Source: SHZI01 sp031409515
GTDB taxonomy: Bacteria; Pseudomonadota; Gammaproteobacteria; Steroidobacterales; GCA-2729495
DNA length: 64,000 bases
Assembly: GCA_031409515.1 (NCBI GenBank)
Contig: JANNXJ010000025.1
Coordinates: 1-64,000, forward strand
Direction of reading: 5' to 3'
Positions 23,886 through 32,207 of the stretch are shown here, piece after piece. The notes under the pieces are model-generated. The model was given only the letters and a program-made list of their open reading frames with translations, made no database searches and was not told the origin of the DNA. A program made the position numbers and the translations under genes. How positions within the stretch are numbered: the stretch's first letter is position 1; every line of letters begins with the position of its first letter.

Positions 23886-25153
23886 GTGGTCTCGCGACCA
23901 TTGTCGGCCTCGCCGTCCGCAGCCTCTGGAACCGGCGCGGCACCGCGCTGCTCACGATCTTCTCCATTGCCGTCAGTGTCACGCTGCTGCTTGGTGTGGA
24001 GCGCGTGCGCACGGAGGCCCGGGCGAGCTTCGCCAACACGATTTCCGGCACCGACCTGATCGTTGGCGCCCGGAGCGGCGACCTGAACCTGCTCCTCTAC
24101 TCCGTGTTCCGGATCGGCAACGCCACCAACAACCTCACCTGGCAGACCTACAGGGACCTGGCCCAGCGCCGGGAAGTTGCCTGGACGATCCCCATCTCCC
24201 TGGGAGATTCCCACCGGGGCTTCCGGGTGCTGGGCACCAGTGCTGACTACTACGAGCATTACCGGTTTGCCGGCGACCGCACGCTGCAGTTTGCCGCCGG
24301 CGGGCCCGTGGCAGACCTGTTTGACGCTGTCATCGGCGCCGACGTTGCCCGGCAGCTCGGGTATCAGTTGGGACAATCGGTCGTCATTGCCCATGGCCTC
24401 GGGGCCACGAGCTTCATGAACCACGACGACAAGCCCTTCCTGATCCGCGGGATCCTGACGAAGACGGGCACGCCCGTGGACCGCACCGTCCACGTGAGCC
24501 TGGAGGCCATCGAGGCGATCCACGCGGACTGGCAGAGCGGCACCCGCATCCGGGGCCAGGAGATTTCGCCGGATGCCGTCCGCGCCCTGGACCTGACGCC
24601 CAAGGCCATCACCGCCGTGCTCGTTGGCCTCAAGTCCCGTGCGGCCTCGTTCCGCCTGCAGCGCGCGCTGAACGAGTACCCGGAGGAACCCCTGTCGGCG
24701 ATCATTCCGGGGGTGGCCCTGCAACAACTGTGGGATCTCGTCGGCGTCGTGGAAATCGCGCTGCTCGCCATCAGCGGCTTCGTGGTACTGGGCGGCCTGC
24801 TCGGCATGCTGACGGCCATCCTCACCAGCCTGAACGAGCGCCGCCGGGAAATGGCTATCCTCCGCTCCGTCGGCGCCCGGCCCTGGCACATCTTTGGACT
24901 GCTGGTGAGCGAAGCGGGACTCCTGGCGCTCGCGGGCGTGATCCTGGGCTTCGCCACGCTGTACCTGCTGCTCGCAGGCCTGGCGCCGCTCATCGAAGAG
25001 CGCTTCGGCATCTTCGTGGCGCTCCGCCCACCGGGCCAGTGGGACCTGACCATCGCCGGGGTGGTCATCGCGGCAGCTCTGCTCATGGGTGTGCTGCCGG
25101 CCTGGCGCGCCTATCGCAACGCTCTCTCTGACGGCCTCACCATTCGGGTATAG
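23882..25153 (+). CDS. FtsX-like ABC transporter permease
   Basis: A 423-residue permease with one membrane helix near the N-terminus (residues 17-40), a large periplasmic MacB-PCD-like domain and three C-terminal helices (residues 270-420). The motif ERRREMAILRSVGARPWHIFGLLV is diagnostic of FtsX/LolCE/MacB permeases. It overlaps the ATPase gene by four bases and is followed 11 bases later by the DUF3299 gene. Mechanistically it may move a periplasmic partner or lipid rather than transport ions itself. Confidence 0.88.
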   Translation: MSGLATIVGLAVRSLWNRRGTALLTIFSIAVSVTLLLGVERVRTEARASFANTISGTDLIVGARSGDLNLLLYSVFRIGNATNNLTWQTYRDLAQRREVAWTIPISLGDSHRGFRVLGTSADYYEHYRFAGDRTLQFAAGGPVADLFDAVIGADVARQLGYQLGQSVVIAHGLGATSFMNHDDKPFLIRGILTKTGTPVDRTVHVSLEAIEAIHADWQSGTRIRGQEISPDAVRALDLTPKAITAVLVGLKSRAASFRLQRALNEYPEEPLSAIIPGVALQQLWDLVGVVEIALLAISGFVVLGGLLGMLTAILTSLNERRREMAILRSVGARPWHIFGLLVSEAGLLALAGVILGFATLYLLLAGLAPLIEERFGIFVALRPPGQWDLTIAGVVIAAALLMGVLPAWRAYRNALSDGLTIRV

Positions 25154-25164
25154 GATTCGGGACC

Positions 25165-25704
25165 ATGAACAAGCTGATTGCTCTCGCCGTGCTGGGACTG
25201 TCGCTGGTTGCGACCACCGGGTCCGCCGCGCCAGCCAAGCCGAAGGAACTGAGCTGGGACGACCTGATGCCGCCGGTCAGCGCCCCACCACCGCCCGCGT
25301 TTCCGGGTTCGGGCATACCTGGCCAAGGCGGGCCCGGGAAGGGCGGGCCAGACCAGCAACCCGGGTCCCCCTACGTGCCAATGTATTCCTACAACCCCGT
25401 CAAAGCCCTGGACGGGAAGTACGTGAAGCTGCCTGGCTACATCGTGCCGCTGGAATCCGACGAGGGCGGAGAGCTGAACGAGTTCCTGCTCGTCCCCTAC
25501 TTCGGTGCCTGCATCCACGTGCCGCCACCGCCACCCAACCAGATCGTCTACGTGAAACTGAAGAAGCCCTTCAACCTCAAGTCCATGGCAGATCCCTACT
25601 GGATCACCGGCACCATCACCACCAAGCCCTGGACGGGGGACATGGCGGACACGGACTACGTCATGAGCGGCGACAAGGTCGAGCTGTTCGAGTGGAAGGA
25701 CTGA
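25165..25704 (+). CDS. DUF3299 secreted protein
   Basis: A 179-residue protein with a Sec signal peptide (residues 1-22, ending SAAPA), a Pro/Gly-rich segment (residues 35-65) and a globular C-terminus containing VKLPGYIVPLE and FLLVPYFGACIHVPPPP, which is diagnostic of DUF3299. The conserved Cys and His in FGACIHVPPP may bind metal. It closes the DUF2796-ABC-FtsX operon, as is usual for this family. Role inferred only from context. Confidence 0.82.
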   Translation: MNKLIALAVLGLSLVATTGSAAPAKPKELSWDDLMPPVSAPPPPAFPGSGIPGQGGPGKGGPDQQPGSPYVPMYSYNPVKALDGKYVKLPGYIVPLESDEGGELNEFLLVPYFGACIHVPPPPPNQIVYVKLKKPFNLKSMADPYWITGTITTKPWTGDMADTDYVMSGDKVELFEWKD

Positions 25705-25710
25705 GCCGGC

Positions 25711-26598
25711 TCAGGCCGGCAGCCGGGCACGCCGCCTGGAAACGGGCGACCGATAGCCCACCGGCTTGACGACAAACACATCGCATTCAACCCGGTCGAT
25801 CACCCGCTCCGCCGTGGTGCCGATGAACGGCTGGCCCAGGCGGCTGCGGGAGACGGCACCGAGCAGCAGGATATCGGCCCCCACGTGCCACACCGCTTCC
25901 GGCAGTACCCGGGTCGCCTCGCCCGGGAATACATAGCGATTGGCCGGGAGGATGCCGTGACGGTTGCCCAGACGTTCCACGGCGTCGATCCGGCTGTGCT
26001 CCACGTCATCCGCGTGGATGATGCTGATGGTCCCACCGATGCTGGCGACGAGCGCCTGGGCCGCACCAAGCAGCCGGGTATCGAGCCGGGAGCGGCCGGC
26101 CTGAACGTGCCCGGGATCGACGGCGACCAGCACCTGCGGTTTCTTCGGCAGCGCACCGCCCCGCACCAGCCACAGGGGGCAGGGACAGCTGCGGATCAGT
26201 TCCCAGTCGGTGTTCGAGAGAATCCACCGGACCAGCCGGTTGTGGTGGCTGGTTTCGGCAATGAGCAGGTCCGGTCGGGTCGCCAGTACATGCCGGACCA
26301 CTGCCTCGTGCTCGGGGTGATCCCACTCCACCACGCACTGCACCCGCAGGCCCCGCCGGCGCAGAGTGACCGCCAGGGCTTCCAGCTTCCGGCGGCGCTC
26401 CCGCAGGGCGGCGTCGATCATCTCGGCTGCCGAGATGCCCGCTGCGTTCGCCGTCGGCTGGGGCAGCACGAAGGTGTTCAGCAGGGTCAGGCGGGCACGA
26501 CAACTTGCCGCCAGTGCGGCGGCCTTCTGCAAGGCCGGGTGGGCCTTCTGCAGCGGGTCGACGACGACAACAATGGACTTCCAGGGGCTGGCTGGCAT
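25711..26598 (-). CDS. Tandem universal stress protein (UspE-like)
   Basis: A 295-residue protein made of two Usp domains (about residues 1-150 and 155-285). Domain 1 begins SIVVVVDPL and domain 2 VLVAVDPGH; the end of domain 2 has DILLLGAVSRSRLGQPFIGTTAERVIDRVECDVFVVKP. The C-terminus contains a Gly-x-x-(9)-Gly-like ATP motif (GAVSRSRL...GTTAERV). It is the last gene of a long minus-strand run, six bases after the cytochrome gene. Usp proteins of this kind respond to respiratory and oxidative stress. Confidence 0.88.
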   Translation of the reverse strand: MPASPWKSIVVVVDPLQKAHPALQKAAALAASCRARLTLLNTFVLPQPTANAAGISAAEMIDAALRERRRKLEALAVTLRRRGLRVQCVVEWDHPEHEAVVRHVLATRPDLLIAETSHHNRLVRWILSNTDWELIRSCPCPLWLVRGGALPKKPQVLVAVDPGHVQAGRSRLDTRLLGAAQALVASIGGTISIIHADDVEHSRIDAVERLGNRHGILPANRYVFPGEATRVLPEAVWHVGADILLLGAVSRSRLGQPFIGTTAERVIDRVECDVFVVKPVGYRSPVSRRRARLPA

Positions 26599-26603
26599 GG
26601 CGG

Positions 26604-27020
26604 CTACCGCTGTATGGAACTGAGGTATTCGACCAGCCGGTCGATGAGGCCCTGGGCGACGGCCCGGCTGGGCTGATTCTCCGGCACCTGCGCCTCGAGC
26701 TCGTAGCCCCAGACCGGCATCGGCCGGGTACCGTGGGCAGGCAACACAGCCCGCCCATCAATGATTTCCCGAACGCGATCCGCCGGAAAACGGCCACCCG
26801 CGCGCTTCGACAGCTGGGTGAGATCCGGGATCAGAACCTTGATCGAAGGTGCGACAGGCCCGTCGCCATAGCCGAACTTGCCATGGCAGCTGGCGCAGAA
26901 GCGCTGGAACAGCTGGTCGCCGTTGTAATCCAGGAACGGGGTCAGGTCAGTGGCCTGCGCCGCGGGGGCAGTCGCGAGAAGGACGGCCAAAAGAAAACTC
27001 TTGCGGGTGCTGATCATCAT
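26604..27020 (-). CDS. Small c-type cytochrome
   Basis: A 138-residue secreted protein with a signal peptide (residues 1-23), a single haem-binding motif CASCH (Cys42, Cys45, His46) followed by GKFGYGDGPVAPS, and a likely axial Met in RPMPVWG. It is a mono-haem cytochrome of the class I type that should carry electrons in the periplasm. It lies between the Rieske protein and the universal stress protein genes, which suggests it receives electrons from a nearby oxidoreductase; this is inference. Confidence 0.88.
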   Translation of the reverse strand: MMISTRKSFLLAVLLATAPAAQATDLTPFLDYNGDQLFQRFCASCHGKFGYGDGPVAPSIKVLIPDLTQLSKRAGGRFPADRVREIIDGRAVLPAHGTRPMPVWGYELEAQVPENQPSRAVAQGLIDRLVEYLSSIQR

Positions 27021-27065
27021 CCGACGATAGTACCCAATACCACCCTCCAGAATCGGGGAAACTAC

Positions 27066-28031
27066 CTACCCGCTGGCAGCCCGGCTCTGCGCATCCAGGA
27101 CCACGCGCCGCCGCTCGGCATACGCCACATCCTCGACCCACAGGCGCGACGCCCGCCGCTCGAGCCAGGGACGAGCCCACCGGGCCAGGGGCAATACGTA
27201 CTTGATCTGCGGCCGGTCGGACGTGGCGAGCGTGGCCTCGATGACGGCACAGTGCGTGTCGTCGATGGGCGTGGCGTGGGTTTCCACCACCGAGCCAGCA
27301 CCATCGCCAGCGACGATGGTCATGACGATGGTCCGGGGGTCCGGGCAGTGAAAGCGGGCGTCCACCTCGACGGCCAGGCGACCCAGAACGGCGAAGGCCA
27401 CCCGTACCGTGATCTCGTCGTCCCGGCGCTCGACGACCCGCAGACGGCGAAAGGTGTGGGGGTGATAGTGCACGCCGTGCCAGGGATCAAGCCGGTTCGC
27501 GAGCAGATCCTCCGGGCGGCAGCGGGCTTCCAGGCGCACGACCGCATCGATGTAGCGGTCAGGACGCACCGGCAGAACGGGCTGCTCGGTGGGCGCCTCG
27601 CCCGCGTCGTCCAGCCGGACCCAGACGAGCACGCCATCGTCATGCAGGGGCAGCGGCCGCCAGGCACCCTGGGGTTTATCGCCCAGTTCCATGCCGTGCC
27701 AGGGGCACACCAGCCGGCCCTGGCGCACACAGCCGGCCGCCAGCGACGCGCCCATGTGCGGGCAGGCATCCGGCGCTGCCATCAGGCCGCTGGGGCCATG
27801 CCAGATGACGAACTCCCGATCGTCGATGCGGTAGCGGCGCGGTGCTGACTTGCTGGCTTCGACGCCGAAGCGGCGCCGCTCGTCCACCACGAACCAGCCA
27901 CCGCCCGAACGGCCCATCGCGATCTGCAGGGCGCTCGCCATCCACCGCGGGTCCGCCTGCTGCCAGTCCGGCAGCGTCGACGCGGGGGGCAACGCGGGCA
28001 GCGGTCGCCCGAAGAGGAGGAGTTCGCTCAT
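27066..28031 (-). CDS. Rieske [2Fe-2S] oxygenase-like protein (DUF5914 type)
   Basis: A 321-residue protein with Rieske ligands Cys90, His92, Cys109 and His112. A later LDPWHGVHYHPHTF segment offers Asp and His residues in a non-heme-iron-like arrangement, and the C-terminal region (FHCPDPRTIVMTIVAGDGAGSVVETHATP) resembles DUF5914. The ATG overlaps the stop of the FAD enzyme gene by four bases (ATGA), so the two proteins are made together. It may be an oxygenase or electron carrier acting with that flavoenzyme, perhaps on a carotenoid or another lipid. The substrate is not established. Confidence 0.78.
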   Translation of the reverse strand: MSELLLFGRPLPALPPASTLPDWQQADPRWMASALQIAMGRSGGGWFVVDERRRFGVEASKSAPRRYRIDDREFVIWHGPSGLMAAPDACPHMGASLAAGCVRQGRLVCPWHGMELGDKPQGAWRPLPLHDDGVLVWVRLDDAGEAPTEQPVLPVRPDRYIDAVVRLEARCRPEDLLANRLDPWHGVHYHPHTFRRLRVVERRDDEITVRVAFAVLGRLAVEVDARFHCPDPRTIVMTIVAGDGAGSVVETHATPIDDTHCAVIEATLATSDRPQIKYVLPLARWARPWLERRASRLWVEDVAYAERRRVVLDAQSRAASG

Positions 28032-29545
28032 GAGGACCGGGCAAGGGGGCCGCGCACGGCCACGGACCACAGCGGCTCGGGCCGGACGCCCAGGCCATCA
28101 AGCAGGGTGCTGGCGGCCAGCATGCCCGCCGACGCGGCCCGCTCCATGAGTGCGGTGGGAAAAGGCAACTGCACAAAATCTCCAGCCAGGCTGAGACCCC
28201 GGAAGGGGGTACGCACCTCCGGCCGAAGCATGTAGCTGCCCGGCGCGAAGGCCGGGCAATCCTGCCGCAGAAGAAAGCGGTCTTCAATGATCCCTGCGGC
28301 TGCAGTCTCCGGGTAGAGCGTGTGCAGACCCGCGAGCAACTGGGTTTTCTCTGCCGTCTCGTCGGCACCGGTGGGCAGCGCGTAGGCGTGCAGCTCAACC
28401 ACGGAGCCACCGGTACGGGCTGCCCACGCGCGGCTCTCGTCCTCAAGACTCTCGTAGACAGAAATATTGTCGAGCGGGCCGACGCCCGCCGTGCCGGCAA
28501 AGGCCGACCGGCCGGCCGCCACAGGCCGGTTTAGCCACAGGCGCCAGACGGCAAAGGCATTGGTGACGCGGAGTGAGTCGATGCGGCGGCGCCAGTCGGC
28601 GTCGTCGAGACCCCGGGAGGCGCCGACGATCGCCTTGATACCCGGCACTTCGGTGGCGAGTACGACCAGATCGGCTGTCAGCGCTTCGCTGTCCGTCTCC
28701 ACGACCCACTGTCCGTCACTGGCTTTGTCCTGGCGGACCAGGGCTCGCGCGCTGATACCGGTGCGCACCGTAGCCCCCAACCGGCCCAGCAACTCGCCCA
28801 GGGGCTGGAAGATGGCCCGGGAGAAGGGTCGGTCAGCCACATCGAACACGAGCCCGTCGTAATTGGCCGTGAAATAGAAGTGCATCATCTGCAGCAACTC
28901 CGCCGCCGACATGTCTGCCTGGGGATTGAAGCAGGAGTGGGCAAAAACGTGGAGCAGGCGCTGGCGGGCCAGGGCTGGAAAGTTGAGTGAGTCCAGGTAG
29001 GACTCCGCCGTGCGCTGGTCGAACTCCGCGTAGGTCTGCGGACGGTCAAAACGCAGCATGGCCATGGCCGCCGGCACGTTCACCTTCATCAGGTCCCGAA
29101 TCCCCAGGGTCTCGGTGCGCCAGGTGAGCTTCGCCACGTTGAAGAGCGGTGCATGGGTCAATCCGGCGAAGGACTCGTTGCCGGTGGGCGTCAGGATCGG
29201 GTAGTCGGTAGTGGGCTTCAGGAAGCCAAGCTCCGGATCCACCCGCCGCAGCAGTTGCCGCAGGTTGTAGTACTGGCGGAAAAAGCCGTGGAAGCCCCGC
29301 TCCATGTCGAAGGTGGTGCCATCCTTCAGCCGGTCGGTCCAGGCACCAGCGCGGCCGCCGAGGAAGGTCTCCCGCTCAAGCACCGTCACCCGGACGCCAC
29401 GCTCCGCCAGGACTACGGCAGCCGCGAGACCAGCGAGGCCACCGCCGATGACGATGGCGGTGGCAGGTTGGGGTGGCGATGTCAGCTGGCCGTTGAAGGC
29501 TGGCAGGGCGACGGGCTTGGCGTGTCTGGATGGGGGTGGAAGCAT
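28028..29545 (-). CDS. FAD-dependent oxidoreductase, CrtU/phytoene desaturase-like
   Basis: A 505-residue flavoprotein. The dinucleotide-binding motif IVIGGGLAGLAAAVVLAERG is at residues 31-50 and GGRAGAWTDRL follows as in phytoene desaturases. The segment GFHGFFRQYYNLRQLLRR (residues 83-105) closely resembles the isorenieratene synthase/beta-carotene desaturase-methyltransferase (CrtU/CruE) group. The C-terminus has LAGDFVQLPFPTALMERA, the usual flavin-contact end. No other carotenoid gene (crtE, crtB, crtI or crtY) lies in the window, so the substrate could be a carotenoid or something else. It directly abuts the YdcZ-like gene (TAG followed by ATG). Confidence 0.72.
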   Translation of the reverse strand: MLPPPSRHAKPVALPAFNGQLTSPPQPATAIVIGGGLAGLAAAVVLAERGVRVTVLERETFLGGRAGAWTDRLKDGTTFDMERGFHGFFRQYYNLRQLLRRVDPELGFLKPTTDYPILTPTGNESFAGLTHAPLFNVAKLTWRTETLGIRDLMKVNVPAAMAMLRFDRPQTYAEFDQRTAESYLDSLNFPALARQRLLHVFAHSCFNPQADMSAAELLQMMHFYFTANYDGLVFDVADRPFSRAIFQPLGELLGRLGATVRTGISARALVRQDKASDGQWVVETDSEALTADLVVLATEVPGIKAIVGASRGLDDADWRRRIDSLRVTNAFAVWRLWLNRPVAAGRSAFAGTAGVGPLDNISVYESLEDESRAWAARTGGSVVELHAYALPTGADETAEKTQLLAGLHTLYPETAAAGIIEDRFLLRQDCPAFAPGSYMLRPEVRTPFRGLSLAGDFVQLPFPTALMERAASAGMLAASTLLDGLGVRPEPLWSVAVRGPLARSS

Positions 29546-29989
29546 CTAATGCCGCACGATCAGCACGACACCCACAATCAGCAGCGCAGCACCGAGGATC
29601 CGCCAGCCATTCATCTCATGAGGTGCAAACCCCAGCCAGCCGTAGTGGTCCAGCACCAGCGACATCAGGAGCTGCCCGCCGATCAGGAGGGCCAGCAGCG
29701 GCGCAGAACCGAGCCGTGGCGCCAGGAACGCAGACGCCGCCACGTAGGTCGCGCCGAACAGGCCACCCAGCCAGTTGACCGGCGGCACGCCCCGCAACGC
29801 TGCTGCGGAGGGCCAGTTGGCCCGCATCAGCAGCAGGTAGATCAGGATGGCCACGGTGCCGACCAGGAAGTTGCCGAGGGCAGCGAGGCCGGGATCACCG
29901 AGATACTGGCGCACCTGGGCGTTCAGCCCCACCTGCACTGAAAGACCACCGCCGATCAGCAGCGCAATCACCATCAGCCACAGCGACAC
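29546..29989 (-). CDS. YdcZ/DUF606 family transporter
   Basis: A 147-residue protein with five predicted membrane helices and the DUF606/YdcZ pattern (LSVQVGLNAQVRQYLGDPGLAALGNFLVGT, then GGLFGATYVAASAFLAPRLG). This is a half-size drug/metabolite transporter-like family whose members probably work as dimers. It lies between gabT (four bases) and the CrtU-like gene (zero bases). Substrate unknown. Confidence 0.85.
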   Translation of the reverse strand: MSLWLMVIALLIGGGLSVQVGLNAQVRQYLGDPGLAALGNFLVGTVAILIYLLLMRANWPSAAALRGVPPVNWLGGLFGATYVAASAFLAPRLGSAPLLALLIGGQLLMSLVLDHYGWLGFAPHEMNGWRILGAALLIVGVVLIVRH

Positions 29990-29993
29990 GGGG

Positions 29994-31301
29994 TCAGGCC
30001 TGACGCTGACGGGAGGCTGCCGGGGCGCGCAGCTCGCCGAGCGTGCGCTCCAGAATATCGAGCCCCTCGTTCACCAGCGCATCGCTGGCCGTCAATGCCA
30101 CCAGGAAACGCACCACGTTCTTGTGCTGGCCACAGGACAGCAGGATGAGCCCATTGCAGGCGGCCGCCAGCACCAGCTCCCGCGTGAGTTCGGCATCTGG
30201 CTGGTCTGCCTTCCCGTCCCGCACGAGTTCCATGGCCACCATCGCCCCCAGGCCGCGCACGTCGCCGATGCAGTTGAACCGGCTGGCCAGGCTGCGGAGC
30301 CGCCCCGTGATGAGCGCACCGATGGCATTGGCCCGCGCCGGCAGCTGTTCTTTCTCCATCGCCTCAAGGACCGCTAGTCCGGCGGCGCAGCCAATGGGTG
30401 ACGCGGCGTAGGTGCCGCCCAGGCCGCCGGGCGCGGGGGCATCCATGATCGCAGCCTTGCCGATGACGCCTGCCAGCGGGAAGCCGCCTGCCAGGCTCTT
30501 GGCGACGGTCATCAGGTCCGCCTCCACACCGGAGTGCTCCAGGGCGAACATCTTGCCCGTGCGGCCGAAGCCGGTCTGGATCTCGTCGGCAATGAGCACG
30601 ATGCCGTGCTGATCGCATAGCGAGCGAAGCGCGCGCAGGAACTCAGGGGGGGCGATGTAGAAGCCACCCTCCCCCTGCACCGGCTCGACGATGATGGCCG
30701 CCACCCGCTTAGGCTCGATGTCCTCGATAAACAGGCGCTCGAGACCGGCGAGCGCGTCGGCCACGCTGACCCCGTGGTAGGCAATGGGAAAGGGCGCGTG
30801 GTAGATCTCGGGAGGAAACGGGCCGAAACCTGCCTTGTAGGGCGTGACCTTGCCCGTAAGGCCCATGGCCAGCAGCGTGCGGCCGTGGAAAGCACCGCCA
30901 AAGCTGATGACGCCGGTGCGCCCGGTGTGCACCCGGGCGATCTTCACCGCGTTCTCGACGGCCTCGGCGCCCGTCGTGACAAACAGCGTCTTCTTGGGTG
31001 TCTTGCCCGGGGCGAGGGCGTTCAGTTTCTCGGCGAGGGCCACCGCCGACTCGTAGGGCGTGACCATGAAACAGGTGTGGCTGAAGCGGTCCAGCTGCTG
31101 GCGGACGGCGGCCTGGACGCCCGGGTGCAGGTGGCCAGTATTGAGCACGGCGATGCCGGTGCCAAAGTCGATGTAGCGGCGGCCCTCCACGTCCCAGAGT
31201 TCGGCGTTCGCCGCCCGGTCTACGTAGACCGCCAGCTGGCTCGGCATGCCCCGGGCCATGGCCTGTTCCCGGCGCTGCTGCAGTTCTTTGTTGCTGCTCA
31301 T
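29994..31301 (-). CDS. gabT: 4-aminobutyrate aminotransferase GabT
   Basis: A 435-residue class III PLP aminotransferase. Visible hallmarks are the N-terminal GTGIAVLNTGHLHP, the VEPVQGEGGFY region, the PLP-contact ADEIQTGFGRTGKMFALEH and the Schiff-base Lys in TVAKSLAGGFPLAGV. GabT transfers the amino group of 4-aminobutyrate to 2-oxoglutarate. The ATG at 31301 has GGGAG upstream; the open frame to 31520 is not coding. It sits in a run with trmO, a YdcZ-like transporter and the CrtU-like genes, which looks like chance adjacency rather than a pathway. No gabD is present nearby. Confidence 0.88.
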   Translation of the reverse strand: MSSNKELQQRREQAMARGMPSQLAVYVDRAANAELWDVEGRRYIDFGTGIAVLNTGHLHPGVQAAVRQQLDRFSHTCFMVTPYESAVALAEKLNALAPGKTPKKTLFVTTGAEAVENAVKIARVHTGRTGVISFGGAFHGRTLLAMGLTGKVTPYKAGFGPFPPEIYHAPFPIAYHGVSVADALAGLERLFIEDIEPKRVAAIIVEPVQGEGGFYIAPPEFLRALRSLCDQHGIVLIADEIQTGFGRTGKMFALEHSGVEADLMTVAKSLAGGFPLAGVIGKAAIMDAPAPGGLGGTYAASPIGCAAGLAVLEAMEKEQLPARANAIGALITGRLRSLASRFNCIGDVRGLGAMVAMELVRDGKADQPDAELTRELVLAAACNGLILLSCGQHKNVVRFLVALTASDALVNEGLDILERTLGELRAPAASRQRQA

Positions 31302-31372
31302 GATTGCTCCCGGTCGTTCGTCCTGGGGGTGGGCCCGGACGATATTGTACGGCCGCAGGTCCGGTGCCGGGC

Positions 31373-32197
31373 CTACTTCCAGGCCGCCCGGAAGTCCCGG
31401 TGCACGGCCAGCGGATCCTCCCCCGTGCCCGCCGACTTGGCAATTTCCGCAGGGCGGTAACCGGAACTGATGGCCAGCACCCGGACCTCCCGCTGCACCA
31501 GCGCAAACTGCACCCGCCACTCCTTCACCTTGAGCCGGAAGTCGGCGCCGTCCCGCCGGATGCGCCGGTAGGCATGGGGCTGGGGGCCCAGCAATAGCGT
31601 GGCCGTGATGCGCCCCCGCAGCCCGAAGCCGGTCCGGGCCTCGATCCAGGCGGCCTGCTCCTCGGCCAGCGGCTCGAAGTGCACGGTGTAGGCCGCAATC
31701 GGATCAGGCGGCGTGCTGCCACCGACGACGCGCTGCCCGGCCAGGGCTTCGTCCTGGAGCCAACCCGTTGCCGCGGCGGGGTAAGCGTCCGTGTAGGGAA
31801 CGTAGGGCTTGATGTCGAGCACCGGCGTGCCATCCACCAGATCCACATCCCGGACAAAAAGATTCAGGCCCTCGATGCGCTCCAGGCGCACCGCCGACAG
31901 GCCCAGCGGATTCGGCCGGTAGGGCGAGCGGGTGGCGAAGACGCCCTTGCGGCCCGACGCGCTCCGGGGTGGCAGCACCTTGGGTCGCCAGGTGGTATTC
32001 AGATGAAACCAGAACACGACCCAGATCCGCTCCCAGCCCTCCAGATCCTCCAGCGCGTGCTCGAAGTGGCGGTCGGGATAGAGCTCGATGCGGGCGGTGG
32101 CATCAGTGGCCGCCGCGGGCTGCCGGGCAGCCTCGGCTTTGGATTTCAGCGGGCTGTGGACGACGCCGATGGGGTCGAGGGTGAGAGGGATCGACAC
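31373..32197 (-). CDS. trmO: tRNA (N6-threonylcarbamoyladenosine37-N6)-methyltransferase TrmO
   Basis: A 274-residue TsaA/TrmO-fold protein. The beta-barrel signature runs from IGVVHSPL through GWERIWVVFWFH and the SAM-binding FATRSPYRPNPLGLSAVRL to DLVDGTPVLDIKPYVPYTDA. It methylates t6A37 of some tRNAs. I chose the GTG at 32197, which has GAGG about ten bases before it; an open frame to 32380 has no family similarity. The length is close to E. coli TrmO (235) plus a C-terminal extension. It follows the HLD-like gene by ten bases. Confidence 0.9.
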   Translation of the reverse strand: MSIPLTLDPIGVVHSPLKSKAEAARQPAAATDATARIELYPDRHFEHALEDLEGWERIWVVFWFHLNTTWRPKVLPPRSASGRKGVFATRSPYRPNPLGLSAVRLERIEGLNLFVRDVDLVDGTPVLDIKPYVPYTDAYPAAATGWLQDEALAGQRVVGGSTPPDPIAAYTVHFEPLAEEQAAWIEARTGFGLRGRITATLLLGPQPHAYRRIRRDGADFRLKVKEWRVQFALVQREVRVLAISSGYRPAEIAKSAGTGEDPLAVHRDFRAAWK

Positions 32198-32207
32198 TGG
32201 TGCAGCC

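Noticed and set aside
23465..24889. Minus-strand open frame of about 474 codons opposite the ABC ATPase and permease genes
   Set aside because: Antisense to two clear transporter genes; the translated sequence shows no domain or start signal.
25702..25713. TGAGCCGGCTCA palindrome between DUF3299 and the stress protein genes as a terminator
   Set aside because: It overlaps the DUF3299 stop codon, has no loop or T-run and is short enough to occur by chance in GC-rich DNA.
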